Positions 48,193 to 61,097 of a stretch of 64,000 nucleotides of DNA are shown one piece after another. Below the pieces are notes generated by a model that had not been told where the DNA came from, did no database searches, and was given only the letters and a program-made list of their open reading frames with translations. This DNA is from Paragonimus skrjabini miyazakii (lineage: Eukaryota; Platyhelminthes; Trematoda; Plagiorchiida; Troglotrematidae), in the NCBI GenBank assembly GCA_014338405.1, contig JTDE01000300.1, positions 147,825 to 211,824 of the forward strand, given 5' to 3'. Position 1 is the first letter of the stretch. Every line of letters begins with the position of its first letter. The translations under genes and the position numbers were made by a program.

Positions 48193-49516
48193 GAAGTCAA
48201 TGTGACAACCACAGAGGCATCAGCTTGGTGTCTGTTGCGACCAAGTTACTCACTGGTCTCACTTTACTTCGGCTCAATAATCCCAGAGAAAGTCAGATAC
48301 GCGAAGAACAGAAAGGATTCCGGTTCGGTCGGGGATGTGTTGATCACATTTTACCTTACGACAGATCTTGGAACATCGGCATTCTTATGGGTAGCCCGCG
48401 GTCTTGGTATTTTTGGACCTGAAGGCTGCTTTCGATTCGGTTGCTCGTAAAGTTCTCTGAAGCTGTCTCCTTCGTAAGGAAGTACCAGGGATATAAATGA
48501 ATCTTTTGAGATCACTGTATGCCCACTCTGCAAGCAGAGTGAGAGTTTATGGACAACTGTCTCGGTCGTTCATCAGTTCTAGTGGTGTTCGTCAGGGGTG
48601 TCCGATTTCACCCTTCCTGTTCAATTTTGTCATGGACGACATTCTGGAGGGCGCGCTTCGGGAATACAGTGAGCTTGGTGTTGAGCTTCTTCCTGGCGCT
48701 AGATTGACCGATCTGGAGTATGCGGACGACATTGTCTCACTTAGCCTCTTTGCCGAAAACATGCAGACCTTGCTGAACAAGATGAGTGATCGGGCTGGTG
48801 ATTCTTCAAGACTGAAGCATTCCAACCCTCACGTTTTTGTTGCAAGTAATCCGCTTGAGACTGTGGACAGTTTCACATACCTGGGCGGCACTATCTCGTC
48901 ACCCTGTAATATTGCTGATGAGATATCAGCGAAGATTGCAAAAGCACGAGTTGCCTTTGCCTAACTGCTTCGAAACGACGTCCGGCTGTCGCTGAAAGGA
49001 AGGGTATATAATGCCTGTGTGCGTTCCATTTTACTGTATGGTTCGGAAGCGTGCTCTGGTCATAAGGGAGATATCAACAGGCTTGCTGTGTTTGACCATC
49101 GTTGTCTCCGCCAATTGGCTCACCTTAAGTGGATTGAACGCTTGAGCAATATGGTAGTTCGCCGGCGCGTATTTCGGAACGCTCGGGATGATCGATCGAT
49201 TGGTTAACTGAACACGGTGCACAGCTTGCGATGGTTGGGTCACGTACTCCGTATGTCATCCGATCGTTTACCGTACCGGGCATTATATGCTGAGGCCACC
49301 AACAGTTGCGTTATACCGCGTGGTGGTCAAGCAACAACGTGGTCACGAAATATGAAGACCCTGACTGCTTCATTGAGCAGAGTGGGTAGGTGTCGCCTGC
49401 CTGGATGGAGTCCTTGTGTTTACTCAAACCACTGGTTAGAGACGCTATCCGAGATGGCGATGTGTCGCAGTCAATGGCATACCTGTATCCGTACCATTTC
49501 TAGTTCTTCCGCTTAA
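48193..49516 (+). pseudogene. Reverse transcriptase and C-terminal region of the RTE-like element
   Basis: After the gap: HRGISLVSVATKLL and REEQKGFRFGRGCVDHI (fingers), then frameshifts through the VFLDLKAAFD region (partly readable as FLDLKAAFD-like in another frame near 48.41 kb). From 48497 it is open again: RQGCPISPFLFNFVMDDI, and LEYADDIVSL with the catalytic YADD. A TAA at 48962 and another at 49205 break an otherwise continuous frame that carries SILLYGSEAC, FDHRCLRQLA, LRWLGHVLRM and GRCRLPGW, the usual C-terminal signatures of this clade. All pieces from 48497 on share one frame with the endonuclease. Reverse transcriptase copies the element's RNA at the nicked target; this copy cannot make a full protein. 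Confidence 0.85.
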
Positions 49517-49634
49517 TCCTATTTTATTAATGCTCAACCTCCCTAGTAAAGTTTTCTTCTACGATATTCCACGTCACTGTTGAGATGAACGGCGGCCCGA
49601 GCCACAGTACCTTTTGGTCAGTCTCATGGCTGCT

Positions 49635-49657
49635 ATGATGATGATGATGATGTTGAT
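49635..49657 (+). repeat. (ATG)n microsatellite at the 3' end of the RTE-like element
   Basis: Six ATG units followed by TTGATGA. Its position after the last coding signature matches the short tandem 3' tail expected of RTE elements. A (CAT)n run at 46453-46469 lies at the 5' side. Confidence 0.8.
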
Positions 49658-49664
49658 GAACCCA

Positions 49665-50210
49665 AAGTGCTTGCAAAGGAGTTGACGGCAAATTTAAATG
49701 AATAATTCTATGCATTATTTCGTGTGTTGCAGATCTGTTTATGTGAATATGGTGTATTTACTTACCGAAGTATTGTAAGCAATAGCTTGTCTTGATTAGA
49801 CCTGACTAAAAGAACAGACGCAATATCCCAGTTTTAATCGTGTTGGGGTTCATCGGTAGCGCACAACCCTAACACAATCGGTGTCCTAACTCTGACTGAC
49901 GCCTTCGTAACATAAATCGGTTGACAACCGTGTCACTTACCTCATAGTAAACATGTTCAGCTAAATCAGTTTGTGAGTAATGTTGGGGGTAAGCTGACCG
50001 ATTAGGGAGGAGTTTCTGTAACTGTCCTACTGAAGAGAAATGCCAAAATTGAAAATCGTAAGTAGTGTTATTCAATGTTGTGAATCCAATAAACATGCCA
50101 TAACTAATGAGTACTAGTAAGCAATCAAAGTTTTGGCGGTCTTTACAAACCATCACTCACAAATATTCGGAACCTTCGAATTGAGATAGAACTTTCAGTC
50201 AACGAGCCAG
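49665..50210. other. Unannotated sequence
   Basis: No recognisable feature. Confidence 0.4.
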
Positions 50211-50214
50211 AAGG

Positions 50215-50435
50215 TAGATAGTGCCTCAGGCCACATTAGTGGCATTGTGGCCAACGAAGTGGTTTCATGAGAAAGCAAACCTAAATGTGAATTCCGGTAG
50301 TGACAAAAGAATTAACTACTGGCAAACTCTAACCAGTTTGAAAACGGTGTTGATTGCAACTTTCAGAAAATAGGTCTAGCAAAAAGTTTTATCAGCAAGC
50401 GAATTACGTGGTAAGTTGTAAGTGATGTTCACTTT
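50215..50435 (+). repeat. Hammerhead-SINE copy, strongly decayed
   Basis: A loose order of CACATTAGTGGCATTGTGGCCAA, GGTTTCATGA, GAATTCCGGTAGTG, TAACTACTGGC and a clear tail GTTGTAAGTGATGTTCACT follows the family. The ribozyme is gone. Confidence 0.45.
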
Positions 50436-50439
50436 TTGA

Positions 50440-51660
50440 TGGGAATTAGATTTTTGTCAACATTTTTGGGATAACTCGCAAAGGGATTTGAAATGTGCCA
50501 AAAATTGACGTTAGCTGCCTGTTTGTTATTGAAAATCGAAAGCTGGTATTACATTTACCGCGTTTTTCAATAGTTTTCATGCCTTATGTTGCCAACTGCT
50601 CTACGAAATAGCCCAAAGTTAGAAGCGGTTGCGTTGAACATCGTGAAGATTTCAAATCCTCGTCGTAAAAAAGATACACACCTCTGGTGGACTCCAACAA
50701 GTGCGAGACCTACATCTGAAGCCTTACACGAAACAGTATATATCTGAATAGCTTGTAGGACTGCAAAAGTAGTAATCACCTGTAAATTACATGCAACTGG
50801 AAGTAACCAAATCTCTTAATACGTGAACAGGAATGTTTTTATTTTTGTCTAGTTTTAATTTTCACGAATGGTCTGTGTGATAACGGTTACTCAACGTACT
50901 ATTGCCAGCTCCATCCCTTTGTCACTAAAAATAAAATTAAACAAACTATTACTAAACAGTATTCCCATTGAGTGTGAACTCAACATTTCCACTAGTGGTT
51001 CATTTTCTGTCGTCATTTAAAACTTGATTTCAGCAGAACCAAAGATTACGCTGAAGTGATTTGCTAGCTTTCGCGAAAGCATGATTTTTTGTGCGTCTCT
51101 TGCAAATACTGTGCCATTAAACCAGTCTGGAACGAGATTTGACCAGAAGTTATTCAACAACTTCTTTCATGCAAAAACCAATACTAAATTTGCAAATTTG
51201 CTGAACAATTTTCGCGAAAACATGTTTGTGGTGATTCCAGATGAATGAACCCAAAGGACACGGCATATCTATTCTCTATACAGGTAAATCTCTTGGAAAC
51301 AACAGCTTGTTCATCATTTCAGAAGCGTTAACAAACCAAATGCACAGAGCATAATGTTAGCCGATTTCTTGTGTGAGTGTACTCAACAAACAGTGTACAG
51401 AAGTGAATGGGTTCATCAGAAAATCCTTAATAAAGTCGGACAATATCATTTGTTCAAAACTTAAAATGAAAGTAATTTACTGACGTGTAATAGACGAAAT
51501 TGATTTCACATCAATAATACGTCCCCCACTGATGAATGCCGTCATTGTATTTCCATAGACATTTTATTTGTCATTTTCGAAAATAAGTATTATACTTAAG
51601 GTACGTTCATGATACAGCCCATGAGTATTGCATATTTTTGTCATTACCAGGAAAAGGATT
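50440..51660. other. Unannotated sequence
   Basis: No recognisable feature. Confidence 0.4.
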
Positions 51661-51664
51661 CTGG

Positions 51665-51740
51665 TGGTGCATTCATGAGGCAATCGTGTTTGCCACTGAG
51701 CTATTGACCTTGCATTGGGCATGACCAAATAATTATATCT
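51665..51740 (-). repeat. Hammerhead-SINE fragment, promoter part, head to head with the next copy
   Basis: On the minus strand, GGTCATGCCCAATGCAAGG, TCAATAGCTCAGTGGCAAACAC and TTGCCTCATGAATGC are the family's promoter half. It abuts the plus-strand copy starting near 51745. Confidence 0.7.
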
Positions 51741-51744
51741 AAAC

Positions 51745-52160
51745 TCAACAGTGAACATAATACCATTCAAGAAGTTAATGGTTTCTGTGATTTCACCTTG
51801 GAAAGAAGTCCTGATTGAGGGGCCACACATTGAAGTTAACAGGACAGTTACCCTGTCTCCATCCGAGGCGATCGGCCGTTCTGAGTATTACTTACAAACA
51901 AATATGACTGAGCGTTCACGCACGACGATACAATCGTACCTAATGTAAGATAAATAGTGCAGTGATGAATACAGTTATCTAATGGAAGCGTGGTGGGAGT
52001 TCTTGTTCCTGCAGTGTCGAGGGTATGCCTCATTGATGAGGTTTAACTAGGACGAACCTCGAGTCTATTGCATCTTTTCGAAAGAGACTGACTAGAATAA
52101 TCTATCGGAAAACAACAGCTTCGATCAATTGTATGTGGTGTTCAATGTATATTAAAAGGA
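51745..52160 (+). repeat. Hammerhead-SINE copy (second subfamily), full span
   Basis: A leader (GATTTCACCTTGGAAAGAAG, then GAAGTTAACAGGACAGTTAC), CTCCATCCGAGGCGATCGG, the drifted promoter (AAATAGTGCAGTGATGAA, TTCTTGTTCCTGCAGTG), the ribozyme at 52027-52071 and the tail TTCGAAAGAGACTGACTAG ... GTGGTGTTCAATG. About 25 bp are inserted in the leader relative to the copies at 32.1 and 61.5 kb. The minus-strand frame 51848-52033 is the antisense of this repeat. Confidence 0.78.
52027..52071 (+). ncRNA. Hammerhead motif, mutated (second subfamily)
   Basis: TTGATGA (52033-52039) replaces CTGATGA, and stem II pairs poorly around TAACTA. GAAC is followed by CTCGAGTC with the GTC triplet intact. Position 15.1 is C rather than A, which cannot pair with U16.1. 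The length is 45 nt. Probably inactive. Confidence 0.65.
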
Positions 52161-52164
52161 ATTT

Positions 52165-55100
52165 ATTCAATTCAGAAAATCCATCCATGTGAGTATTTAA
52201 TTTTGTAAGTGGACAGTTTTGCGCTTGCTTTGAAACAGCTTACGCAGTTACCAATGGTGAATAAATTGGCCAGAAGAAACTGATTTTGAAAGACAAAATA
52301 GTGAATTTCACCGAAATTGTACGTTATAAACATTCATTTTTATTGCGCCAAAGGAACATAACCTGCAGTTTAAACATGACAACAGAAGAAGTGGATGTGA
52401 TATGTTTACGATAGTGATGTAATTCTGTTCACTCTAGAAGACTGGCTTGTATGCATGTGACAATCCACGATTAAATATATTTCATTTTGGTGCAATAGAC
52501 TCGGAAACCTGGCAGCACATATTTGTGAGCATTTCATTGTTAGATATAAATAAACATTCTTTGTCCGGATAACTTTATCAGCTATCTTGGAGCCTTTGGC
52601 CAGATTCTTTGTATACCGAGAATCTGTGGACTTCTGCGAAATTTCTTGTATTCTGGATTTTTAAAGTCTTAAGCTAAAGGCACTGGTGAAATCTTCAGTG
52701 TCCTTCTTCTCAAGAGCGATCACTACACATCTTGTGGACACAGAAAATAATGAAAATTTCATAATCCCATCATGTTTTTGTGATTTACGATTTTAAGTTC
52801 GTGAGAACCATTTGATAACAATCACTGTTAAACATTCAAAACATAATTTTAGGGGCGAATCCAACGAAGGCAACAAAGTGTATACTACGTAAACTATCAC
52901 AGTCGGTTCCACAGTTGATTTCACATACTCACGCCCACACCTACACGCACCGTACTGTTAAACATGAATGACCGACAGATAGTAGACCTTATGAATCCAC
53001 TTATCACGAACAGTTAGTAGATCTAAGTTCTCGTTAACATAGTTTGTGTATCTGATTACCGGTGGCAACCGAAACATTGGAATTACATACAGTTTCCTGA
53101 CTATAGTTTCTTCTTGGAATTTCTGCGGGCATTTTCTATCTTTTGTATTCACTAAGACTTAAGCCACAAGATGATATAACTCACAAAACTCTTTTGGCTG
53201 TGGCTAGGAAATCAACAGTTCAAAGTGTACTACACTTACAATTCATACTTATCGTGATAATCCGCAAAGTTATCAAGGAAAAGGTATCGTTCAGCCCGGT
53301 AAACAATTTGAACCAAATATTTCTAAGCCGTATAAGTTTTCATTCAATCAGAAGAAAAAACGCTACATTTCAAATTACTTCCTTTTCAGTGTAACCAATC
53401 AGAATGGTCATATATTAATAGGTGACATCTACCAGTTGTATCATGCTGAATATATTAATTCGGTTTACCAGCGAGAAGTTTGCGTAATTTGATTGACAAA
53501 AAATGGTTGAAAACAAAAGGACACTGAACTTTAGTTTTTTTCTGTCAAGGGTGATAACCCAGTAGAGAGGTTTGTTATGGTACAATTATCAGTGGAACCA
53601 ACACCCGTTCATCAACCATATGAAACCGGTTTACCTTGACTGCTCATGCTTAAGTTTTCGTAGCCTGTCATTGTTCAGCCCTCATGTTAAGTTGCTTGAC
53701 TTGAGAGCAAACATCGTATGAAGAGAAAGTGGGAACGATTAGCATTTTATCACAAAAAAGTCCACATGATCGATATAAATTGGTTACTCCATTTGGTTGC
53801 AAGTTTATTACAAAAAAGTCTGTTGAGTATCTTAAGTACGATAAAAATTATTTTTCATCATATATAACCTTCAGGTATTGATGCCGTAATTATCTGCACG
53901 CTCACTTTCTAAACGTATTACCAGGTTCGTTCTTTTCGGATGAATTTATTTCTACTAGGCCTAAATTTAAATGATTTCACATAGACTGGCGTACTGGTTA
54001 TTCAAGACGGAAAATTTAGTGGCTCCTTTAATGAGTCCTTTCATTCTACGCAAAGGAAAACGGTTTTCCCTGATTTCAAGAAACGTAGTTCATCTTAGTT
54101 AACCAATCTGCAAGCCCCAAAGCGTTATATGTAACTGCTTATACACCATTCCAATCTTTGTATAAAACACTTTAGAGAAATTGTTGGCAAGATTCACTAG
54201 ACTAACATAGACCCGAACGGTGCTTGAATAGAACCTGAAACAAAAACACAAAGATAGGTGAAAAGTAATTTCACGTTAAATCACTTGGTCGTTGGAAATT
54301 GACTATTACCAGGTTTTACTGAAATGAAAGGGACAAGTTCTTTTTTATACACTCCACGCAAACTAGGTGGCAAACCTACGGCTTAGTTGCCAGTGGGAGC
54401 AAGAATAAGTTTATAATGAATATATACCTGTAATTTGTATCAATCGAATATCGGTAAAATTAATGTTAGATTTGCTTTCAACTGTCTGTTTTTGTCAGAC
54501 TACTACATTATCAGCCAGCTTTTGAATGACTTAATGTCTGTAATACCTACATCTATATATGTACAGTGTATACTTTTTATCTCCATATTTTTCTAGTTGT
54601 AACAAGGGGGACTGTGCAGCTAGCTTGATTAGCAGGCTGTTTACAACTGTATAAAATGTGCGACCGTTATTGTTGCCCTGTGCATGTTTATGCTTTTGAA
54701 TTCGCGTATCCAATTGACAAGCTGTTTACTTTGTGGGGATCACGATACAGCAATAAAAAATGAGTCATATTTTATCTTTGAAACAACTTTGCAAAAGTGT
54801 TCCACAAATGATAGATCTATTGCGATGGATTTTCACCGGTTGATTACGAAACGAGAGAAGTAGTCCGAATTAAGGTTCGACAAAGTCCGATCCACATTTA
54901 TCCGAGCTACTTTACTATGAACGTACGAAACAATTCTCATCAGAATTCACTGTCAATCCTCGTATGTGCAGACAAAAATCGTGCGAACCTTCCACTTTCA
55001 TTGGTACGTTTTCTCCAAAGTATTTAATACCGCAACAAACGTGGACCACTAGATATTGATGACCACTAGTTATGGTCACTTGTGTCACTCGCACCAACAA

Positions 55101-57045
55101 CCCCATCTCCTTCAATGAAATTTAACGGCCAGACCATCGTCGACATCAGTTGGTCTGCATGACCTCCGTAAACGCATCTACACAACCCTTATCCAACGTC
55201 GAGAGATTTATGAAAGTGTCCATAACCAACTGTTTTTGCATTTGAGTGTAACAACTAAACAGTAACTATTTATTGATTTAATAGAATGCTCTGTTCTGTC
55301 CGTTTTTAAAAAGTTATCTATTGTTAAGTGACGTTTGTTGAAATAAATCTAAGCAACTTGAACGTACGTAACGCGGCTCAGTTTATACTTGTCTACCGTT
55401 GGGTTTGTTCTGTCGGGGAATTCCAAACTATAGGTCCTCCAACACAAAAATAAGGCTGATTACATTCCGGGCGACCCGTCCGATGAGGCGGTTTTATTGA
55501 GCAAACCAGGAAGTGATTCAGACTAGGTGTAACAGAAGTTGCAATGATCAATACACTATTTTGGAGGTCTGAATATGGTGCTATATGACATTCTCAGGAT
55601 ACGAATAGAACTAAGTTTTACAACATTAGCTAGCACTAGATCGTAAAACGAGTTGGGTTTGCATTGGGTCACAGTGTTGTACAGCTGTTCTGGATTGCTG
55701 CGGAAGCTATGTATTAATGTCGGTAGATATTGACTTTTTCATATTTTCTCAAATTTGCAAATGCTTCGGTGCAGTTATGACAGTAGTTCAAATACCGTTG
55801 TTCAATCGTTTTCAACAAGCATATAGTACATGAGCAATTGATTCTGAACTATTTTTCTGTACGGTATCTAGTAGCACTTCGTTGTTGGTTTGATTACAAA
55901 CGTTCTGCAAAATGTACCCACGTGACTCAGAGAGACTTAAAATGAACATCTAATAACAGATTAATTTCGGCCTTGACCAGCCTACATCATCTATTTTCTA
56001 TGTCGTGTCTACTCAGTTGACATCATTCTAGTTCTTTACGAACCTAAATGTAAACAGTGCTAACTTCATTCGACCATTTTTGTGAAGGTCGAGGAATGTG
56101 TGACTGTAAGTGCTGTGTCCTCTACACTTTGCTAATCCACTGCAAATTATTTGCTTTTTAGTATACAGTTTTGTACAGGCGGTATATATGTTGCTATTGG
56201 AAGTGTAACATCGATAACTTTGGAGTATGGCATTATAATCGGAATTTAAGTTGGAAGAAATTACTCAAACGTATTCCATTTGGAATCAGGGTCGAAGATT
56301 GAGATGATTCGGGTCGCGCACATGTAAGGTTCGTTCGAATCATGATCTAAGTAACTTGTTTATAGTAGCATTCAAACCGTCGTTATTTTTCAATGTAACC
56401 AGGGGGATAAAACAGATGATTTCAAACAGGTTTTGTGACAAGGTTGAATCATACCTAGCTGATCTAGTCCCTCCATTGTTTACGGTAGCTGCCTTTAACT
56501 TTCGTTTTGTTAATAAAAGCTGCGTTAGCACAAAACCACCCCTGACATCATTGTACGTGGGAGCATTTTACCGTTTCTACGAGAGAGACATCGTCGCCAA
56601 AGGCGATGCAGACTTTATTGATAAACTTTTGTGAACTAATGCGGTATCACAAATGAGATTTGCCTGACCACTTTATATCGTTTATTTTGAAGAGCAATAC
56701 ACACATCTTCGTTCAAGGAAAAAACAAATGGTGACACCAACATTAAGCAACAGATATGTAAAAAGGTGAATGTAAAAACAAGCTGGCTGTCATATGTGAG
56801 ACGCTGCATAGTTAGCAACATTGTACAGCTGACTTGTCCTCTCACAAGAATAGCAAGCGTTAATAGTCCGGTATGCAGAAGAAAAGTTATTTGTGCCGTA
56901 TATAGCAAAGAATAGAATAAGAGAATAAGATAAGCGCAAAAATAATTAGAAAAAATAAGGTAAACAGTCAGTTGCACAAAATCAAAAGCTCTTCAGGGCA
57001 CAGGAGTGCTATCGCAGTCAAGGCTTACGCATCGGGACAGAAACA
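52165..57045. other. Long, mostly unannotated stretch
   Basis: Nearly 5 kb without a recognised gene. The plus-strand frame at 56356-56634 (92 codons, with KPPLTSLYVGAFYRFYERD) follows a possible acceptor (CTTGTTTATAG) and is somewhat protein-like, but no family or donor is evident. Confidence 0.35.
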
Positions 57046-57051
57046 TGTCTT

Positions 57052-59830
57052 TCATAGTGAGACAACTGTCAGAGAGGTGGCAACAGTTAACGCCATATTC
57101 CTCGCATAAATGTGTCGTAGGTTTTTAGAGAACCTAGAACAGTCAGCAGACATAAATCTGACTTCATAAGAGGGCAGTCCCAGTCGAAGAATAGCGCTAC
57201 ATGAAGAGGGAAATATAATACCGCGAAAAGAGATGATCACAGATGAATGAGAAACAGAGTTCACATCACAGCCCAAAGTTTGGAAGACCGATTGAATGGC
57301 GGCATTATGAGAATCGGTCCCGTACTTCACAATCTTGTCTGTCCAGGCAAGTTGGTTCCAGTAGTCATCCACTATACCGAAGTCAAGCACAACAGCAGTG
57401 TTGTCACGAACCACGATCACATCGGGTTTGATAAACGAGCTCGCCATTGGTACTCGTAACTCCTCTAAAACTGTATAACCCAATTTGCGCAGTCGTTTCG
57501 CCAGGTATTTGGCCACGCGGTTGTGTCGAGCACAACGCACGTCATGGGTGACCCAGCATGATTACAGAATATAAGCAAGGCTTTCCCGTCGACCGCAGTT
57601 GCCATGGCAGAGAACTGAGTGGTCACTTTGGCCACCTCGTGAACTTCGGACCGTAGTCCGCAGGAGATTACATGTGAACTGGATGACACTTATAAAGATT
57701 CTGGGGAAGGTGCGATTTGGATTGAACAGCCAACAATTAAAGAGTAGAAAGCGTGACACTTCCTGAAGACCACGGTCGTCTAGCGAATGGTAAAGTTTAT
57801 CCATCCATGCCGCATAGGCTTCCTCCTTATTCGTCGCCACCACATCCTGAACGCGTACCGGGACGTTCATCTTCCTCAAGATGGGGTCAAACGAATCATC
57901 TTTGTACCCCCTTTTGCAGAACTGGACACTGACTGGAGAGAAGTTTCTCAACTCAAGATTTGCGCGAGATGGGAATAGTGGTAGACAAACTTGGGGTGCC
58001 CAAGCCTCCCAAACGAATTGAGGTATGGATGTAGCTGATTGGTGTTTCTTTAAGATGGCGGAGCCGCTGCCGAACAAACTGGCGAATCGTACAGTCCAAT
58101 ACAATACAATCGTACAGCTTTAAGCGTTTTACGGTGGACTCGGCTCAACATTAATAAGTGACTCATCTTCGGGATCAGATGTTGTTTCAGGAGTTCAAGA
58201 CGTTAGTGTGGCCTCAATGGCGCTTTGGTAGTTTCATCCAGCATCGTACGAAGTTGCAGACGGTGATTAGGGGATATTTTACACTTCCAAGTGAACCGGT
58301 TACCTAGACGGGTCACCGTGTCGGAGGCGCTTAGTGTGTGGATAACATCCGGGCCTAGGTGGATGGACTCACCAGAGGTGGCAATGGCGATATGTTCATG
58401 GTCATCTGCGATGACCATGAGCTTAGTCTTCTGTGTGCTGATATTCAGCCGGGATAGTTCCAGAGCACTAGCGGCGGATACAAGCTTCTCGGAGAGATGC
58501 GTAAGATTCTCAGCTAGAACGATCAGATCGTCCGCGTAGACGAAACCGCTAGCCATTTTATCGTGCAACTGGCAGCCAAGCTCCGGTCGAGATAGTGTCA
58601 GCACTTCATCCATTGCCATGATGAATAGAAGCGAGAACAGTGGGTCACCCTGGCAAACACCACGCTAGGATCTGAGACCGAAGCCATTGAGCGTCGCGGA
58701 AGCATTTCGGTAGGAGTCGGCAATGTAATGAGTTAGAGGTGGAGGAGCACCGAAATCTCGAGCCGATCCGAGAATCGGATCCTGTGAGATAGAATCGAAC
58801 GCTTCGGACACGTCAATAAAAGTCGCACACAGACTTGAAGACGTCGTACATGAGTTTGGAAGCAGCGCATGAAGCAGTAAGGTCGCTTTGAGGCAACCGT
58901 CACGGTGTAGGAATGCAAACTGGAGAGAGGGCAGTTGCAGGCGTGCATTCCAACGATCGTTCAATATCTTGTGGAAACATCGTATCAACTTCGAAGATAC
59001 GGCGATAGGTCTGAGCTTGGTGGGAGATGATGGATTGTTCACTTTGAGTACATGCGTAATGCCAGAGCGGCATAGATGGATTGGACAACCTTGGGTTAGC
59101 AGAAACAGGTTGAAGTATCCGGCCGATGCATCAGCTTTCATGCGCTTCAAATGTTTTGACAACAATCTGTCCAATCCTGGAGCGGTGTCTCCCGTGTTCT
59201 TCAAGATGTGTAATATATCATCTTCAGTAATCGGGTCAATCAAAGACCAGCTCGGAGGCAGAATCGTGGGAGATGGTCGCACATCAACGTACGGATGAAC
59301 CGATAGTACCTAGGACCAGTATTTGTTAGAATTATCCTGGAGGATGCGGTTCATCTTATAGGCAGTTCTACAGTTGCCAGAGAGAACTGCAAACGTAGCA
59401 TCTTTCTTACGCTGGTGGTACAGCGTTTGAATAGCTGTATAGTTGGCTCTCCGTATATGCTTTCTGGTCGCATGGGTTCCCACGTTAACACAACCACGTC
59501 GTCGAGTGTCAAGTCGTCAAGTGTATGGAAAAGCTAGTGGAGCGTGTGTGTTCAGCAGCGATTTAGTTTGTACCATTGTGAAAATGCCCACCTGAAGACC
59601 GCGGGCAGTAGCTAGTAGTTCATCACTGTGTAGGAAAGCCTCGCTATTGGACTCCAGTTGGGTAAATGCCGTTTGGATCAAACAAGTAAACCACTCAGAG
59701 TGATGAGCAGCTGGGGATCTAATATCCGATGTTGTGTTAGTCTGCGAGACGATGGTTGGATCGGCAGCGTGGACAGTATTCCCTCTACACATAAGGTAAC
59801 TCAAAAAGTTTAAGTGCTGCTTTTCTTTTG
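57052..59830 (-). pseudogene. R2/NeSL-like non-LTR retrotransposon with restriction-like endonuclease, 5' truncated
   Basis: Minus strand, from 59.8 kb down. A pre-RT region (59804-59313) is broken by TGA at 59517-59519 and TAG at 59310-59312. Reverse transcriptase follows from 59282: GDTAPGLDRLLSKHLKRM, KLRPIAVSSKLIRCFHKI, FIDVSEAFDSI. A TAG at 58665-58667 falls just before RGVCQGDPLFSLLF, and FVYADDLIVLAEN carries the catalytic YADD. The thumb region changes frame between about 58.2 and 58.0 kb. The frame from 58104 leads to the C-terminal zinc knuckle (LCHGNCG, ESLAYIL, TAA at 57562, then SCWVTHD) and the endonuclease RHNRVAKYLAKRL with KPD and VLDFGIV. These place it in the group with a C-terminal restriction-like endonuclease. 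N-terminal zinc-finger and Myb domains are not seen. Non-functional. Confidence 0.85.
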
Positions 59831-59834
59831 CCTA

Positions 59835-61095
59835 GCATTCCCTAGTGAGTAAGTAGACAAACTTCAGCTTTTGATTGGACAAACCCTATGCTACCTGTAT
59901 TGTACACAAAATTCAGGATGCTACGGTGGTTCGGGAAGGATTAACTAGTAATATACGTTGCTAGATGTATAACTGCTCTGGTACAAGTCTCCATGAGCTT
60001 CCAATGCAATCGGGAAAAGTCGTACAGTCGAGGTCAGTCGAAGTGTGAATGTTTTCCTCAGCTGGATGATTTTGACTACTCTGATGGTCAAAGGTAGATA
60101 TACTTTGATGACCTCCAAAATTAGGGCTTGCAAATGGTCAGTAGATCGGCTTACGCGTTTAGATACACTAAAAATTGCCCACTCCATTCGAGAATGATAA
60201 ACCGATTCAAGTGACTTGCAAATTCCTTGAGCTAACAATATTGACCAAGATGTTCAGTCAACCCGAAAGTGTACATTTTAATCGGTTACCACGCGATACA
60301 GGGTACTTTACGCACGCAAAATTACTAACATTTGATACAAAAACCTTAGCGTTGTCTAGCAAAGCAATCATCTCCATGAATTGTTGTGATTCGGCAGCCT
60401 GCAATGAGGGAATTCCAACATTTTAAACTTTCTTATTGGAAACCTAAGGCCGTTTGGCGAAGTTGCGCGCAGATGTGTTTTAACGATCAACTGTACATAC
60501 ACAAAATACAGGCATTGAATAACGAACTTGCTAAATTTAAGTCTACCAGAGGACATTCACAAGGCCATCTAGAACGAAAGATCTATTTAGGCCTAGAGAG
60601 TACACTATTTATACAGTAGTTATTAGTGTGGCAAACTGGAAGGCCGTTACAAACAACTAACGGTTAAGATAACAAAATTCGACTACGGCGATGGGAATAT
60701 GGCTTACAGAAACATTTATTCAATTGCAGGAACACTGGTTTTTTCAATCTTCCAGTTGGAAGAAGCATTTAGTCGTAAAAATTCAATGGTGCCCACTTCA
60801 GACTTTATACGTCAAGACCGATAAAGTTGAATTTTACTTCAGGCAGTTGAGACAGTCTGACTCAGAATCGTGCTAACAACCGGTTGTCCCATAGACAAAA
60901 GTCTGCTTCCTAATCCAAAAGCTATCATTTCTTATACAATTAAATGATATATCAACCTAAGTAATGAAAACGCAGGTCGCGAGGAGCCAATCTGAAATTA
61001 ACCACGAGAAAACAACTCAAACATTTTGTAACTATAGCCCCTCCTTCTATGTGATCACCAGCAATCATAGTTCACCGACCTCAAACCAAAGCACA
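59835..61095. other. Unannotated sequence upstream of the R2-like element
   Basis: Frames on both strands are open here (59945-60238 minus; 60175-60619 and 60691-60876 plus) and are mildly protein-like. None has a recognised motif, and both strands being open argues against trusting either. Confidence 0.3.
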
Positions 61096-61097
61096 GT

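Larger units (their letters stand above)
45690..49660 (+). mobile_element. RTE-like non-LTR retrotransposon, near full length but mutated and gapped
   Basis: The element reads, in order: a 5' part rich in short repeats (about 45.7-46.5 kb), an AP endonuclease (46517-47520), a gap, reverse transcriptase (48193-48964), a C-terminal region (48965-49515) and a short 3' end with an (ATG)n run at 49635-49652. RTE-clade elements commonly end in such short tandem repeats. The 5' border is uncertain, and no target-site duplication could be identified. It has at least three in-frame stops (46565, 48962, 49205) and frameshifts near 48.2-48.5 kb, so it is not autonomous now. Confidence 0.75.

Noticed and set aside
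46610..48450. Very long frames running across the N gap (531, 316 and 250 codons)
   Set aside because: Most of their length is unknown bases; only the flanking endonuclease and reverse transcriptase parts are real.
59945..60619. Open frames on both strands upstream of the R2-like element, possibly its N-terminal part
   Set aside because: No zinc-finger or Myb motif, an in-frame stop lies between them and the element, and both strands are equally open.
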